This document shows, piece by piece, positions 16,302 through 24,601 of a stretch of DNA of 42,298 nucleotides. The stretch spans positions 1-42,298 of the forward strand of contig JAQTQE010000014.1 in assembly GCA_028712365.1 (NCBI GenBank), in the 5' to 3' direction. The notes under the pieces are model-generated. The model made no database searches. It was not told the DNA's origin and saw nothing but the letters and a program-made list of their open reading frames with translations. Within the stretch, counting starts at the first letter, position 1; the number at the start of each line of letters is the position of its first letter. A program made the position numbers and the translations under genes. This DNA is from a bacterium. Lineage in GTDB: Bacteria; CAYTYR01; UBA6262.

Positions 16302-19300
16302 ATGTATTTTAAGAAAATGGAATTGTTTGGCTTTAAAAGTTTTGCTGAAAAAACAGAGTTAATGCTTGAACCCGGGGTCACAGCCATAGTCGGTCCTAAT
16401 GGTTGCGGCAAGACCAATATTTCCGATGCCATCCGCTGGGTTCTTGGCGAACAAAGTGCCAAACAGCTGCGCGGCGGTAAAATGGAAGACGTGATCTTTA
16501 ACGGTTCGCGCACCAGGCAGCCTATGGGTTTAGCTGAAGTCTGCCTGACCATGGATAATTCCCAGAACGTCCTGCCGGTTGATTATAGTGAGATCACGGT
16601 CACCCGCAGGTTATTCCGCAGCGGTGAAAGCGAATACCTTTTAAATAAGGTTCCCTGCCGTCATAAAGATATAATCGAGCTGTTTATGGATACTGGCGTA
16701 GGGACAGACGCTTATTCGACCCTGGAAAATAAGCAGATCGAAATGATCCTTAACTCCAAACCTGAAGACCGAAGATTTTTATTTGAGGAAGCTGCCGGGG
16801 TGATGAAATATAAAGTACGCAAGAACGAGGCTTTGCATAAGCTGGAGCAAACAGCCCAAAACCTGCTGCGTTTAGGTGATGTGGTCAGCGAAGTAAAATC
16901 GCGCATCAGCTCCCTGGATTACCAGGCCCGTAAGGCCCGGCAATTCCAGAAATACCAGGAAGAACTTAAAACCCTTGAATTGAATAGCCTTTACTATTCC
17001 TGGAATAGCCTGAAAAATGATGCGGCCGGGTTGGAAACCTTGGAACTGCAATTTACCCAGGGTGCGGAAAAGATCAATACTGAGATAGCTACCTGCGAAA
17101 GTAAAGTAGCGGAGATCAAACTGGCGCTTACTTCATTAGATGAACAGATCGTAGCGGCCCAGCAAAAAGCTTTTGGCATAGACGCGCAGGTCGCTCGACT
17201 GGAAGACAAAGTATTTGGTTCCCAGGAAAGGAAGAAAGAACTAGAGCAAAGGCTGATCGAGCTTTCCCAGGAAAAATGGGAGCTGGAAGAGAAATATAAC
17301 AATCTTTCCGCGGAGCGGAAAAAAATAAGCAAAGAAAAAGAAGACCTGTCCGTAAAGTTGCAGGACCTGGAAAAATCATTCCAGGAGCAAAATACCAGGT
17401 ATGACAATAACCGTCAGACCTTGAATGAACAAATAAAAACAATAGATGAAGAAAAAGCCGGATATATAGACCTGTTGAATAAATTAGCCCAGATCAAGAA
17501 TACCCTTACCAGCATTACCAGTGAAAGGAAAAATGCCCAAGGCCTGAAAGATAAACTAAACCAACAGATCACGGTCATAAATTCACAAATGGGCGATCTT
17601 AATAATACCACCCGGGAATTGACTGAGCAATGCCATGACCATACCCAGTCCTACAACCAACTGGTAGAAGAAAACAAGAAGCTTGAAGGCACCAGGAAGA
17701 CCCAGCAAGAAGAACTAGCGTTGGTGGACAAAAAATATGAAGGTGCCAGGAATGAATTTAACCTGAAAAACTCCCTGCTGGTATCGCTGATCGAATTGAA
17801 AGAAAGTTTTGCCGGGTATGAAGACGGCGTAAAGCAGATCCTGGCCCAGCGCCCGGCTGGCGTATTGGGATCTATTCCCGAAATAATCCAGATCACTAAT
17901 GAAGAATACGCGCCGTTGATAGAGATGGCTTTGGCCGAGAAGCTGCAATATGTCTTATGTGAAAATGAACAAGCTGTAGCCACAGTGATAGCCGCAACCA
18001 GGACCGGTGAATCAAACCGGATAACTGCCGTAGCGCTGGAGAATTTCCAGGAAGCGTATGGCCGGACCGAATCCCAGCCTATAGCGGGACAGGAAGGTGT
18101 ATTGGGCCAAGCCAGCGCTTACGTTAAAGCTGCGGATCGTTACCAGTCTTTACTAGGGTATCTCCTGGGTAATACGTATATTGTGCAGGACCAGGCAGCA
18201 GCGCAGATTTTAATGAAAAAATATAATAATATTAAAGTGATCACGGTAAAAGGCGAGCTCTTTACTCATCCCGCTATCATCAGCGTAGGAGGCAAGAACT
18301 CCGGCGGATTGCTGGAACGGGAGATCAGGATAAAGCATTTGCAGGAAGAAAAAGCGCAATTGGAGACCGCAGTACAAGGACTGGCTGCTGAAAAAGAGCG
18401 CTTGGTGGGCCTGCTGGCTGATTCTGATACCAGGTTAAAAACATTAGCCGGGGAAATACAGGAGAGATTGCTTAAACTGGGAGCTTTGCAAAAGGACACT
18501 GAACAAGCTAATCTGCGCTTAAAAGAACTGCAACAGGAACTTGTGATCTTGCAATCAGAGGAAAACGCCCTGGCCCAGCATTTGATTGAACACCAGGAAT
18601 TAATGGAAAAAGTAACCCGGGAATATCAGTCCAGCGAAGAAGAAGAAAAGCAAGCCAAGATCCGGCTGGCTGAACGGGAGCAGGGAGTAGTGACCCTTAA
18701 CTCTGAAACCGCTAAATTGCAAGGTGAATTGACCACGTTAAAAGTTGACCTGGCAGCCAGTAAAGAAAAAAGCGATAATATGCAGGTGCTGATGGAACGT
18801 TTCAGTGAAAATGAAAAAGACCTGAAAAATGAGATCGAAAAAACAAAAGCCGAGCATGCCAGTATCGAGAAGCAAATAAGCGAATTGGACCAGGCTAGGA
18901 CCGAAGTAGAAGAAAATATCACCAAAATGCTCCAAGATAAAAGAGAAGCTGACCAGATATTGGAAAATATGCGGCTACAAAAACAGGATATGATCATAGG
19001 GCTGCGGGCGCAAGAAACTAAGATCGATACCTGGAAACAGGAGACAGAGCATTTACAGCAAAAACAGCATGAACAGGAAATAAAACGGGTACACATTGAT
19101 ACCCAGCAAGAACAGATCAGTAAATCATTGAATGAGAAATACAATATTGCTATTGACAATGTCAGCCTGCCGGAAATCCTGACCGTACCGGATGAAGAAG
19201 AAATTATTAAAACCCGAAAGAAAATAGATTCTTTGGGCCCGGTCAATTTAGTGGCGATCGATGAATATGAACAACTCCAAGAACGTTATAATTTCCTTCT

Positions 19301-19841
19301 CAAACAACAGGAAGATATGATCCAGGCCCAGGAAGATATTCATAAAGTGATAGGCAAGATCAACCAAACCTCACGGGAATACTTTGAAAGCACCTTTAAG
19401 CAGGTCCAACAAAATTTTTCCTCCCTATTTAAACAGTTATTTGAAGGGGGCGAAGCCGAAATGTTCCTGACTAACCCGGATGACTTGCTGGAAACAGGAG
19501 TGGACATCAATGTGCAACCACCGGGAAAGAAGCTTACCAATATAACCCTGCTGTCAGGCGGGGAAAAAGCGCTGACCGCTATCGCGATCCTTTTTGCCAT
19601 ATTCATGGTCAAGCCCAGCCCGTTCTGCGTATTGGATGAAATTGACGCGCCGCTGGATGACTCTAACTTAAACCGGTTTAACCGTATGCTCTTGGAGTTT
19701 TCTGAAAAAACCCAGTTTATCATGATTACTCATAATAAGAAAAGCATGGAAATGGCCAATGTATTATATGGCGTGACCATGGAAGAATTCGGGGTTTCCA
19801 AACTGGTATCGGTTAAATTCAGAAGCGCGGTAGCGGCATAG
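16302..19841 (+). CDS. smc: Chromosome segregation protein SMC
   Basis: SMC is the ATP-driven DNA-loop extruder of condensin. The full-length protein (1179 residues) has a Walker A GPNGCGKTN near residues 31-39, a long coiled coil, a hinge domain (about residues 520-680, beginning VLGSIPEII and including KGELFTHPAIISVGG), the second coiled coil, the ABC signature LLSGGEKALTA and Walker B CVLDEIDAPLDD. It starts directly after the etfA stop. The Walker A has Thr where many homologues have Ser. ScpA and ScpB genes are not in the window. The usual rnc-smc neighbourhood is interrupted here. Confidence 0.97.
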   Translation: MYFKKMELFGFKSFAEKTELMLEPGVTAIVGPNGCGKTNISDAIRWVLGEQSAKQLRGGKMEDVIFNGSRTRQPMGLAEVCLTMDNSQNVLPVDYSEITVTRRLFRSGESEYLLNKVPCRHKDIIELFMDTGVGTDAYSTLENKQIEMILNSKPEDRRFLFEEAAGVMKYKVRKNEALHKLEQTAQNLLRLGDVVSEVKSRISSLDYQARKARQFQKYQEELKTLELNSLYYSWNSLKNDAAGLETLELQFTQGAEKINTEIATCESKVAEIKLALTSLDEQIVAAQQKAFGIDAQVARLEDKVFGSQERKKELEQRLIELSQEKWELEEKYNNLSAERKKISKEKEDLSVKLQDLEKSFQEQNTRYDNNRQTLNEQIKTIDEEKAGYIDLLNKLAQIKNTLTSITSERKNAQGLKDKLNQQITVINSQMGDLNNTTRELTEQCHDHTQSYNQLVEENKKLEGTRKTQQEELALVDKKYEGARNEFNLKNSLLVSLIELKESFAGYEDGVKQILAQRPAGVLGSIPEIIQITNEEYAPLIEMALAEKLQYVLCENEQAVATVIAATRTGESNRITAVALENFQEAYGRTESQPIAGQEGVLGQASAYVKAADRYQSLLGYLLGNTYIVQDQAAAQILMKKYNNIKVITVKGELFTHPAIISVGGKNSGGLLEREIRIKHLQEEKAQLETAVQGLAAEKERLVGLLADSDTRLKTLAGEIQERLLKLGALQKDTEQANLRLKELQQELVILQSEENALAQHLIEHQELMEKVTREYQSSEEEEKQAKIRLAEREQGVVTLNSETAKLQGELTTLKVDLAASKEKSDNMQVLMERFSENEKDLKNEIEKTKAEHASIEKQISELDQARTEVEENITKMLQDKREADQILENMRLQKQDMIIGLRAQETKIDTWKQETEHLQQKQHEQEIKRVHIDTQQEQISKSLNEKYNIAIDNVSLPEILTVPDEEEIIKTRKKIDSLGPVNLVAIDEYEQLQERYNFLLKQQEDMIQAQEDIHKVIGKINQTSREYFESTFKQVQQNFSSLFKQLFEGGEAEMFLTNPDDLLETGVDINVQPPGKKLTNITLLSGGEKALTAIAILFAIFMVKPSPFCVLDEIDAPLDDSNLNRFNRMLLEFSEKTQFIMITHNKKSMEMANVLYGVTMEEFGVSKLVSVKFRSAVAA

Positions 19842-19855
19842 GCTATAAAACACTG

Positions 19856-20599
19856 ATGAGGAACAATACAGTAAATATACTTGGCTTCCAGATCGACAAT
19901 CTGCGGATGACCGAGGCTATACCGAAGATCAGGGAATTTATTGAAAGCAGGATCCCGCACCAGATCATTACTGCCAATTCCTTAATGCTGCGTGCGGCCA
20001 GTGATAATATACGTTTAAAAGAAGTTTTTGCCAAATCTGCATTGGTAGTGCCTGACAGCATAGGTATGATCATGGCTGGTAGAATATTGGGTCATCCATT
20101 AATGGAGAGAGTTCCCGGCATTGACCTGATGTATGAAACATTCGCTCTTTGCCAGCAAGAAGGTTATTCGATTTATTTACTGGGAGCCAAGCCAGGTGTT
20201 TCGGCCCAGGCAGCGGAAAATATCCGCAGGCAATTTCCAGGAATAAAGATAACCGGCACTCATCATGGTTATTTTAATGTACAGGAAGAGTCCAGGGTAA
20301 TAGAGGAGATTAAAAACCTGCAACCAGAGGTGCTCTTTGTGGGTTTTAATATCCCACACCAGGAGCTTTGGATCGCCGAGCATTTAAACGCGCTGGCAGT
20401 GCCTGTAGCGGTCGGGATCGGCGGTAGTTTCGATGTTATCAGCGGCCGGATAAAAAGGGCGCCGGCAGCCATGCAGCAGGCAGGATTGGAATGGCTTTGG
20501 CGGACAATAGTAGAGCCGTGGCGCGTAAAAAGAATTATGCTTCTGCCGAGTTTCTTGTGTAAGGTATACCAGCAAAAATGGCGTAACAGGGGACAATGA
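19856..20599 (+). CDS. WecG/TagA/CpsF family glycosyltransferase
   Basis: A 247-residue GT26 family enzyme, related to TagA and WecG, which add ManNAc or ManNAcA to lipid-linked GlcNAc during cell-surface polymer synthesis. Landmarks are TANSLMLRAAS, VVPDSIGMIMA with the presumed catalytic Asp, PGIDLMY, IYLLGAKPGV, HGYFNVQEE, VGFNIPHQELWI and the C-terminal GIGGSFDVISGRIKRAP ... GLEWLWR. It starts 14 bases after smc. An 8-bp inverted repeat overlaps its stop codon. Acceptor and donor sugars cannot be read from the sequence. Confidence 0.93.
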   Translation: MRNNTVNILGFQIDNLRMTEAIPKIREFIESRIPHQIITANSLMLRAASDNIRLKEVFAKSALVVPDSIGMIMAGRILGHPLMERVPGIDLMYETFALCQQEGYSIYLLGAKPGVSAQAAENIRRQFPGIKITGTHHGYFNVQEESRVIEEIKNLQPEVLFVGFNIPHQELWIAEHLNALAVPVAVGIGGSFDVISGRIKRAPAAMQQAGLEWLWRTIVEPWRVKRIMLLPSFLCKVYQQKWRNRGQ

Positions 20600-20702
20600 G
20601 CCCTGTTAGACCTCAAGATAAATACGCGATTAAAATATCAGACAGATTGGCAAAGAAATAATTAAAGTCCTATATCTTAACGTAGTTTTGCAGAGGTCTA
20701 AC
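20584..20702. repeat. Two inverted repeats in the spacer before the phosphoesterase gene
   Basis: TAACAGGG (20584-20591) pairs with CCCTGTTA (20601-20608) around the upstream stop codon. GTTAGACCTC (20605-20614) pairs perfectly with GAGGTCTAAC (20693-20702) across 78 bases, immediately before the GTG start at 20706. The arms overlap, so only one can form at a time on an RNA. No T-run follows either. Confidence 0.45.
20647..20676 (+). promoter_or_regulatory. Weak candidate promoter for phosphoesterase/kinase pair
   Basis: TTGGCA (20647-20652) and TATATC (20671-20676) with an 18-base spacer in an AT-rich region. Plausible but not strong. Confidence 0.25.
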
Positions 20703-20705
20703 TGG

Positions 20706-21446
20706 GTGAAAATAGGAGTGTTAGCTGATATTCATAGCAATCTGCCGGCACTGAATGTTGTATTGCAGGATCTGGCAGCCGAACAGGTGGATGGTTACCT
20801 GGTATTGGGAGATCTGGTTGGCTATGGTCCATATCCAAATGAATGTATTGAAATATTGCAAAAATTGCCAAATGCTGATATTATTGTGGGTAATCACGAT
20901 TGGGCCGCCATTGAACTTGAGGATATTTCCCTTTTTAACGAAGAAGCCAGGCAAGCAATATTATGGACCAGATCGGTGCTTTCTAAAGAGATGATAGAAT
21001 ATCTTGGTTCATTGGAATACCTTCTCAATAAAAACCAGTATATGATGGTACATGGCAGTCCCCGTGACCCGTTGGATGAATATCTAGTAAATATAGAGAG
21101 ATTCGAGAAAAATATTCCTGCTTTAAAAGCTGATATTTGTTTTGTCGGGCATAGTCATTTGCCGCTGTATTTTTTTAAGCAGAAAGAAAACGGTACCGCT
21201 GCAATGCGGGCGGTAAATGATCAGGAAATATTAAACCTGGCCCTTGGCACGATACATGTCATCAATCCCGGGTCAGTGGGGCAACCACGTGATCATGATG
21301 CCAGAGCCAGCTATGGCATATTCGATAGCCAAGCATTGACTTTTGTTCAAAAACGAAAAGCATATGATATAGCCATGGTACAGATCAGAATGAGAGAGCA
21401 ACAATTGCCACCATCTTTGATCGACCGGTTAGCTGAAGGGATATAG
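20706..21446 (+). CDS. YfcE/MJ0936-like metallophosphoesterase
   Basis: A 246-residue calcineurin-like phosphoesterase. Metal-ligand motifs are all present: DIHSN, GDLVGYGPYP, GNHDW, MVHGSPRD and GHSHLP, ending with NPGSVGQPRDHDARASYG. Family members hydrolyse phosphodiesters or phosphoproteins; the substrate is unknown. I choose GTG 20706 because homology starts KIGVLADIH there; an in-frame TTG at 20688 has no ribosome site. AGAGG lies ~10 bases upstream. It precedes a Ser/Thr kinase by nine bases, so a kinase/phosphatase functional pairing is possible but unproven, since this family is not the usual PP2C partner. Confidence 0.9.
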   Translation: MKIGVLADIHSNLPALNVVLQDLAAEQVDGYLVLGDLVGYGPYPNECIEILQKLPNADIIVGNHDWAAIELEDISLFNEEARQAILWTRSVLSKEMIEYLGSLEYLLNKNQYMMVHGSPRDPLDEYLVNIERFEKNIPALKADICFVGHSHLPLYFFKQKENGTAAMRAVNDQEILNLALGTIHVINPGSVGQPRDHDARASYGIFDSQALTFVQKRKAYDIAMVQIRMREQQLPPSLIDRLAEGI

Positions 21447-21455
21447 GGTTAAAAC

Positions 21456-22433
21456 ATGATTATGCAAAAAATTAAGCCGGGCTATATTCTAGATAATAAA
21501 TATGAGATTAAAAAAACCGTAGCTAAAGGCGCGATGGGGGCGGTTTTTAAAGCGGAGGCCATTGATACCAAGGAAATGGTCGCGCTAAAAGTACCTTTAC
21601 CTGGCTTTGACCAGGGTCTATCCAGCTTACAGCGTTTCCAACAAGCCGAAAAGATCCAGTTCTTCCTCAATCATCCTAATATCGTCAAAGCTTATAAACC
21701 CAACTATGAAAAAGGTTTTCCTTATGTGATCATGGAATATGTCGATGGTCCATCCCTGGAATACTTGATCAACCAGAACCGGCGATTGACGATCGAAGAT
21801 GCCACTAATTATACGATCCAGATGTGTAATGCATTAGACTATCTTCGGCAGAAAAATGTCATCCATCATGACATTAAACCATCAAATATCGTTATTAATA
21901 TGCAGAAACAATTAAAACTGACTGATTTCGGTATATCCTTTTGTCAGGGAATGGAAGCAGAGATCTGGGCCAGCCTGGTGAGTATTGGCGGAACGCTAGC
22001 CTATATGGCTCCGGAAAAGATCAGGGACCACGCGCTCAATGATTATCGCAGCGATATTTACTCCCTGGGTGTGCTGATGTACCACATGTTTACCGGGAAA
22101 ATGCCTTTCAACGGCACAACGGAAGAAGTGATCGGCGCCCAGATCACCCAGAATTTTATCAGTCCGAGCGTGCTTAATCCTTCTATTACTCCGGCTATCG
22201 AGCGAGTTATCCTGAAAGCTATGTCGCCAACCCCTAATGAACGGTATCAGGATGTATCGATGATCAAAAATGACCTGGAAAAAGCTGTTGCCATGTCTTC
22301 ACGGAAAGCCAAATCCATTAAAATGACTCTGCTCCCGGAAATAGGCATTCCGATCTGGATCTTATATGTGATCTTGGGGATCATTATCCTGTCAGCGGTC
22401 ATTATGATCGTTTATGTTAATTTGCATCAATAA
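21456..22433 (+). CDS. Membrane-anchored Ser/Thr protein kinase (PknB-like)
   Basis: A 325-residue Hanks-type kinase: glycine loop KGAMGAVF, ATP-binding Lys near residue 45 (VALKVP), catalytic loop HHDIKPSNI at about 137-145, DFG (LTDFGISF), GTLAYMAPE and SDIYSLG. A single hydrophobic helix at about residues 300-322 ends the protein with a very short tail, so the kinase faces the cytoplasm and has essentially no extracellular sensor. The canonical HRD arginine is replaced by His (HHD), making it a non-RD kinase. Two possible ATG starts (21456 and 21462) differ by two residues. The rib operon promoter begins five bases after its stop. Confidence 0.93.
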   Translation: MIMQKIKPGYILDNKYEIKKTVAKGAMGAVFKAEAIDTKEMVALKVPLPGFDQGLSSLQRFQQAEKIQFFLNHPNIVKAYKPNYEKGFPYVIMEYVDGPSLEYLINQNRRLTIEDATNYTIQMCNALDYLRQKNVIHHDIKPSNIVINMQKQLKLTDFGISFCQGMEAEIWASLVSIGGTLAYMAPEKIRDHALNDYRSDIYSLGVLMYHMFTGKMPFNGTTEEVIGAQITQNFISPSVLNPSITPAIERVILKAMSPTPNERYQDVSMIKNDLEKAVAMSSRKAKSIKMTLLPEIGIPIWILYVILGIIILSAVIMIVYVNLHQ

Positions 22434-22437
22434 GGTA

Positions 22438-22466
22438 TTGACTTTTTCATTATTATATGATATTAT
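22438..22466 (+). promoter_or_regulatory. Promoter of the rib operon
   Basis: TTGACT (22438-22443), a 17-base spacer and TATTAT (22461-22466): close to the sigma70 consensus. It lies just before the FMN aptamer, with transcription expected to start near 22473. Confidence 0.75.
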
Positions 22467-22473
22467 CTAAACA

Positions 22474-22640
22474 ATTCAGGGTAAGGTGAAATTCCTTAAC
22501 CGGTGGTAAAGCCCGCCAATTAATATTGACAGGCAAGCCCACGAGTCCTTCGACATAGCTCAGGACAGACCTTGTGAGATTCAAGGGCCGACGGTAGCGA
22601 GGTTGATTATAACCTCTGATAGTCCGGATGAAAGAAGTTA
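22474..22640 (+). ncRNA. FMN riboswitch (RFN element)
   Basis: The aptamer core is readable in order: AGGGTAAGGTGAAATTCC, ACCGGTGGTAAAGCC, GCCCACGAG, TTGTGAGATTCAAGGGCCGACGG, and AGTCCGGATGAAAGAAG. These match the conserved blocks of the FMN aptamer that controls riboflavin synthesis genes, and ribD follows. Two peripheral helices are variable: GAGGTT/AACCTC (about 22600-22615) and a stem made by GTCCT/AGGAC at 22545-22566, which is a copy of a dispersed palindrome. FMN binding is expected to favour the downstream terminator and shut off ribD-ribE-ribBA-ribH. Confidence 0.95.
22545..22566. repeat. Dispersed palindrome embedded in the FMN riboswitch
   Basis: GTCCTTCGACATAGCTCAGG plus AC; arms GTCCT and AGGAC. 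It shares the TTCGAC...GCTCAG layout with the element at 12812-12831 and occupies exactly one peripheral stem of the FMN aptamer. Confidence 0.65.
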
Positions 22641-22655
22641 TATTGTTTTATTTGG

Positions 22656-22685
22656 TACCCTGAGGATATTGCTCGGGGTATTTTT
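22656..22685 (+). terminator. Intrinsic terminator of the FMN riboswitch
   Basis: TACCCTGAG (22656-22664) pairs with CTCGGGGTA (22672-22680), one G-T wobble, followed by TTTTT at 22681-22685. It lies between the aptamer and the ribD ribosome site, the expected place for a transcriptional OFF switch. Confidence 0.85.
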
Positions 22686-22704
22686 ATTGAGAGGGATCAC
22701 CTAG

Positions 22705-23796
22705 ATGAGAAGAGAGATTACCCAGATTAAGACAAAAGAAAGGTATATGAATATTGCTCTAAAACTGGCGGAAAAGGGGCAAGGAAAGGTATTCCCTAAT
22801 CCAATTGTCGGGGCAGTGCTGGTTAAAAACGGGAAGATCATTAGCCAGGGCTATCATCGCTATTTTGGCGGGCCTCACGCGGAAATCGAAGCTATAAACA
22901 ATGCCAAACAACCAGTAGCAGGTTCAGCTCTATATGTTACTCTTGAGCCATGCGATCATTATGGCAAAACTCCTCCTTGTACCAAAGCTATTATCAAGGC
23001 AGGCATTAAAAACGTATATATAGCTGCGCTGGACCCTAATCCATTGGTGGCAGGTAAAGGAGTTAAAAAGTTGCGGCAGCATAATATACCGGTAATTGCC
23101 GGGATCGCCGCGGCAAAGGCGGTTTTGCTGAACCGGGAATATATTCATTACATTAAATACAAAAGGCCTTATGTAATTATAAAGTGGGCTATGAGCCTGG
23201 ATGGCAAGATCGCGACTAGGATAGGCGACTCTAAATGGATATCCAATGAACAAGCCAGAAAGTATGCTCACGCTTTGAGAGCCAGTGTCGGAGCTATTAT
23301 TATAGGTATTAACACTGTGTTAAAAGATGACCCAAACCTGACGGTACGCGGAATTCCCGGAGCCAAAAATCCAGTCAGGATCATTCTTGACCATCATTTG
23401 CGCATCCCGCTGGAGTCAAAGATCCTTGATCGCCGGGCAAAAACGATAGTAGTTTGCGGCAAACATGGTTCGCTTTTCCGTGCCAGGCAATTAATGAAGA
23501 AGGGCGTAGAAGTGTTAAAAGTGGGACAATTAAAAGATTTGCTGCGTATCTTAGCCAACCGGGGAATAGCCAGGATATTAGTTGAAGGTGGCGGGGCAGT
23601 GCATGCTTCTTTTATTGAACAAGGACTAGCTGACCAGGCTATTGCTGTGATCGCACCGGTCATTATTGGCGGAAAACAAGCTGCCATACCGGTCTCTGGC
23701 AGTGGTATTGCCAAGGTCAAAGATGCCCTGCATTTGAAAAACCTAAAAATACGTCAATTGGGAGATAATATCATTTTTGAGGGAAGTTGCCAGTAA
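22705..23796 (+). CDS. ribD: Bifunctional riboflavin biosynthesis deaminase/reductase RibD
   Basis: RibD deaminates and then reduces the pyrimidine intermediate of riboflavin synthesis. The N-terminal cytidine-deaminase domain has the zinc site HAE (His58, Glu60) with EPCDHYGKTPPC (Cys83, Cys92); the C-terminal reductase domain has KWAMSLDGKIAT, SKWIS, GINTVLKDDPNLTVR and the VEGGG motif. Length 363 is normal. GAGAGGG lies just after the riboswitch terminator, before ATG 22705. It is the first gene of the FMN-controlled operon. Confidence 0.96.
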   Translation: MRREITQIKTKERYMNIALKLAEKGQGKVFPNPIVGAVLVKNGKIISQGYHRYFGGPHAEIEAINNAKQPVAGSALYVTLEPCDHYGKTPPCTKAIIKAGIKNVYIAALDPNPLVAGKGVKKLRQHNIPVIAGIAAAKAVLLNREYIHYIKYKRPYVIIKWAMSLDGKIATRIGDSKWISNEQARKYAHALRASVGAIIIGINTVLKDDPNLTVRGIPGAKNPVRIILDHHLRIPLESKILDRRAKTIVVCGKHGSLFRARQLMKKGVEVLKVGQLKDLLRILANRGIARILVEGGGAVHASFIEQGLADQAIAVIAPVIIGGKQAAIPVSGSGIAKVKDALHLKNLKIRQLGDNIIFEGSCQ

Positions 23797-23816
23797 GAGC
23801 AAGAAGCAGTAGTAAT

Positions 23817-23920
23817 AGGGTAAAGGTTGTAGAGGTAGGTATAGAAGTAGGTCTAAAGTTTGTGGTTCAGAGCCTAACACCCATAAACCTCAGACCAAAC
23901 ATACTTCCAAACCCTACACC
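23817..23920 (+). repeat. Dispersed ~105-bp hairpin repeat, copy 5
   Basis: Fifth copy, between ribD and ribE, 20 bases after the ribD stop and about 50 before the ribE start. It is the most diverged in the inner stem (GTCTAAAGT opposite ACCTCAGAC, two A/C mismatches that would be G-U pairs on the complementary strand). The apical hairpin is GGTTCAG/CTAACACC. Confidence 0.82.
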
Positions 23921-23971
23921 GAATGACTGTTCCTAGTATTGACTGGCGTACTCGAAAAAGAAGGAGTAAAT

Positions 23972-24601
23972 ATGTTTACCGGAATAATCCAGCAATTGGG
24001 AAAAGTAGCCAGCAAGACGCCACGACTGCTGGGCATACAATGCCAGCTTGAACAGGCCGTTATCGGGGAAAGTATTGCGATCAACGGTACTTGCCTTAGT
24101 TTGAAACGCTACGATGAGAAGAATAAAGTCGCCTATTTTGATGTCATGGCTGCGACCTTGAAAACAACGACCTTAGGCCGGATCAAGCCCCGGTCAGTAG
24201 TTAATGTGGAAAGGGCTTTAAAAGTGGGAGATGCTGTCGGCGGCCATTTTGTCAATGGGCATATAGACGAAACAGGTTCTATTGCCAGGATAACCAAATC
24301 TCCGGGAGCTGTGGTTTTTGACATTAAGATCAATAAAAAGAACCTGGTTTATGTTGTTCCTAAAGGATCCATTGCCATAGATGGGATCAGTTTGACTGTT
24401 TTAGCCAAATTACCCCAGGGATTATCCGTATCATTGATCCCGCTTACTTTAAGCGGCACAAATTTAGGAGAAAAAAAAGCCGGTGACAAAGTAAATATTG
24501 AATATGACCAGGCGATAAAAGGTACGGTAAATATACTGGAAGATAAATTCCGCAACCAGAGCTATATTACGATAAAATATTTGAAGAATAAGGGGTTCTA
24601 A
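23972..24601 (+). CDS. ribE: Riboflavin synthase alpha chain
   Basis: Riboflavin synthase dismutates two 6,7-dimethyl-8-ribityllumazine molecules into riboflavin. The 209-residue protein has two lumazine-binding barrels: the first from [12 protein letters not shown] with INGTCLSL and [23 protein letters not shown], the second with [12 protein letters not shown] and SGTNLG. I start it at ATG 23972, which has AAGGAG upstream and gives the invariant MFTGI N-terminus; an in-frame TTG at 23939 would add 11 unrelated residues. Where most homologues have a His in the late IPHT motif this protein reads IPLT. The stop overlaps ribBA by one base (TAATG). Confidence 0.95.
   Translation: MFTGIIQQLGKVASKTPRLLGIQCQLEQAVIGESIAINGTCLSLKRYDEKNKVAYFDVMAATLKTTTLGRIKPRSVVNVERALKVGDAVGGHFVNGHIDETGSIARITKSPGAVVFDIKINKKNLVYVVPKGSIAIDGISLTVLAKLPQGLSVSLIPLTLSGTNLGEKKAGDKVNIEYDQAIKGTVNILEDKFRNQSYITIKYLKNKGF

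Noticed and set aside
18626-19246. Long minus-strand open frame (206 codons) opposite smc
   Set aside because: Ser/Phe/Cys-rich translation typical of the complement of a Glu/Lys-rich coiled coil.
1391-23920. CRISPR array as an explanation of the five related repeats
   Set aside because: The copies are kilobases apart between housekeeping genes, are ~105 bp long and internally paired; there are no regular spacers and no cas genes.
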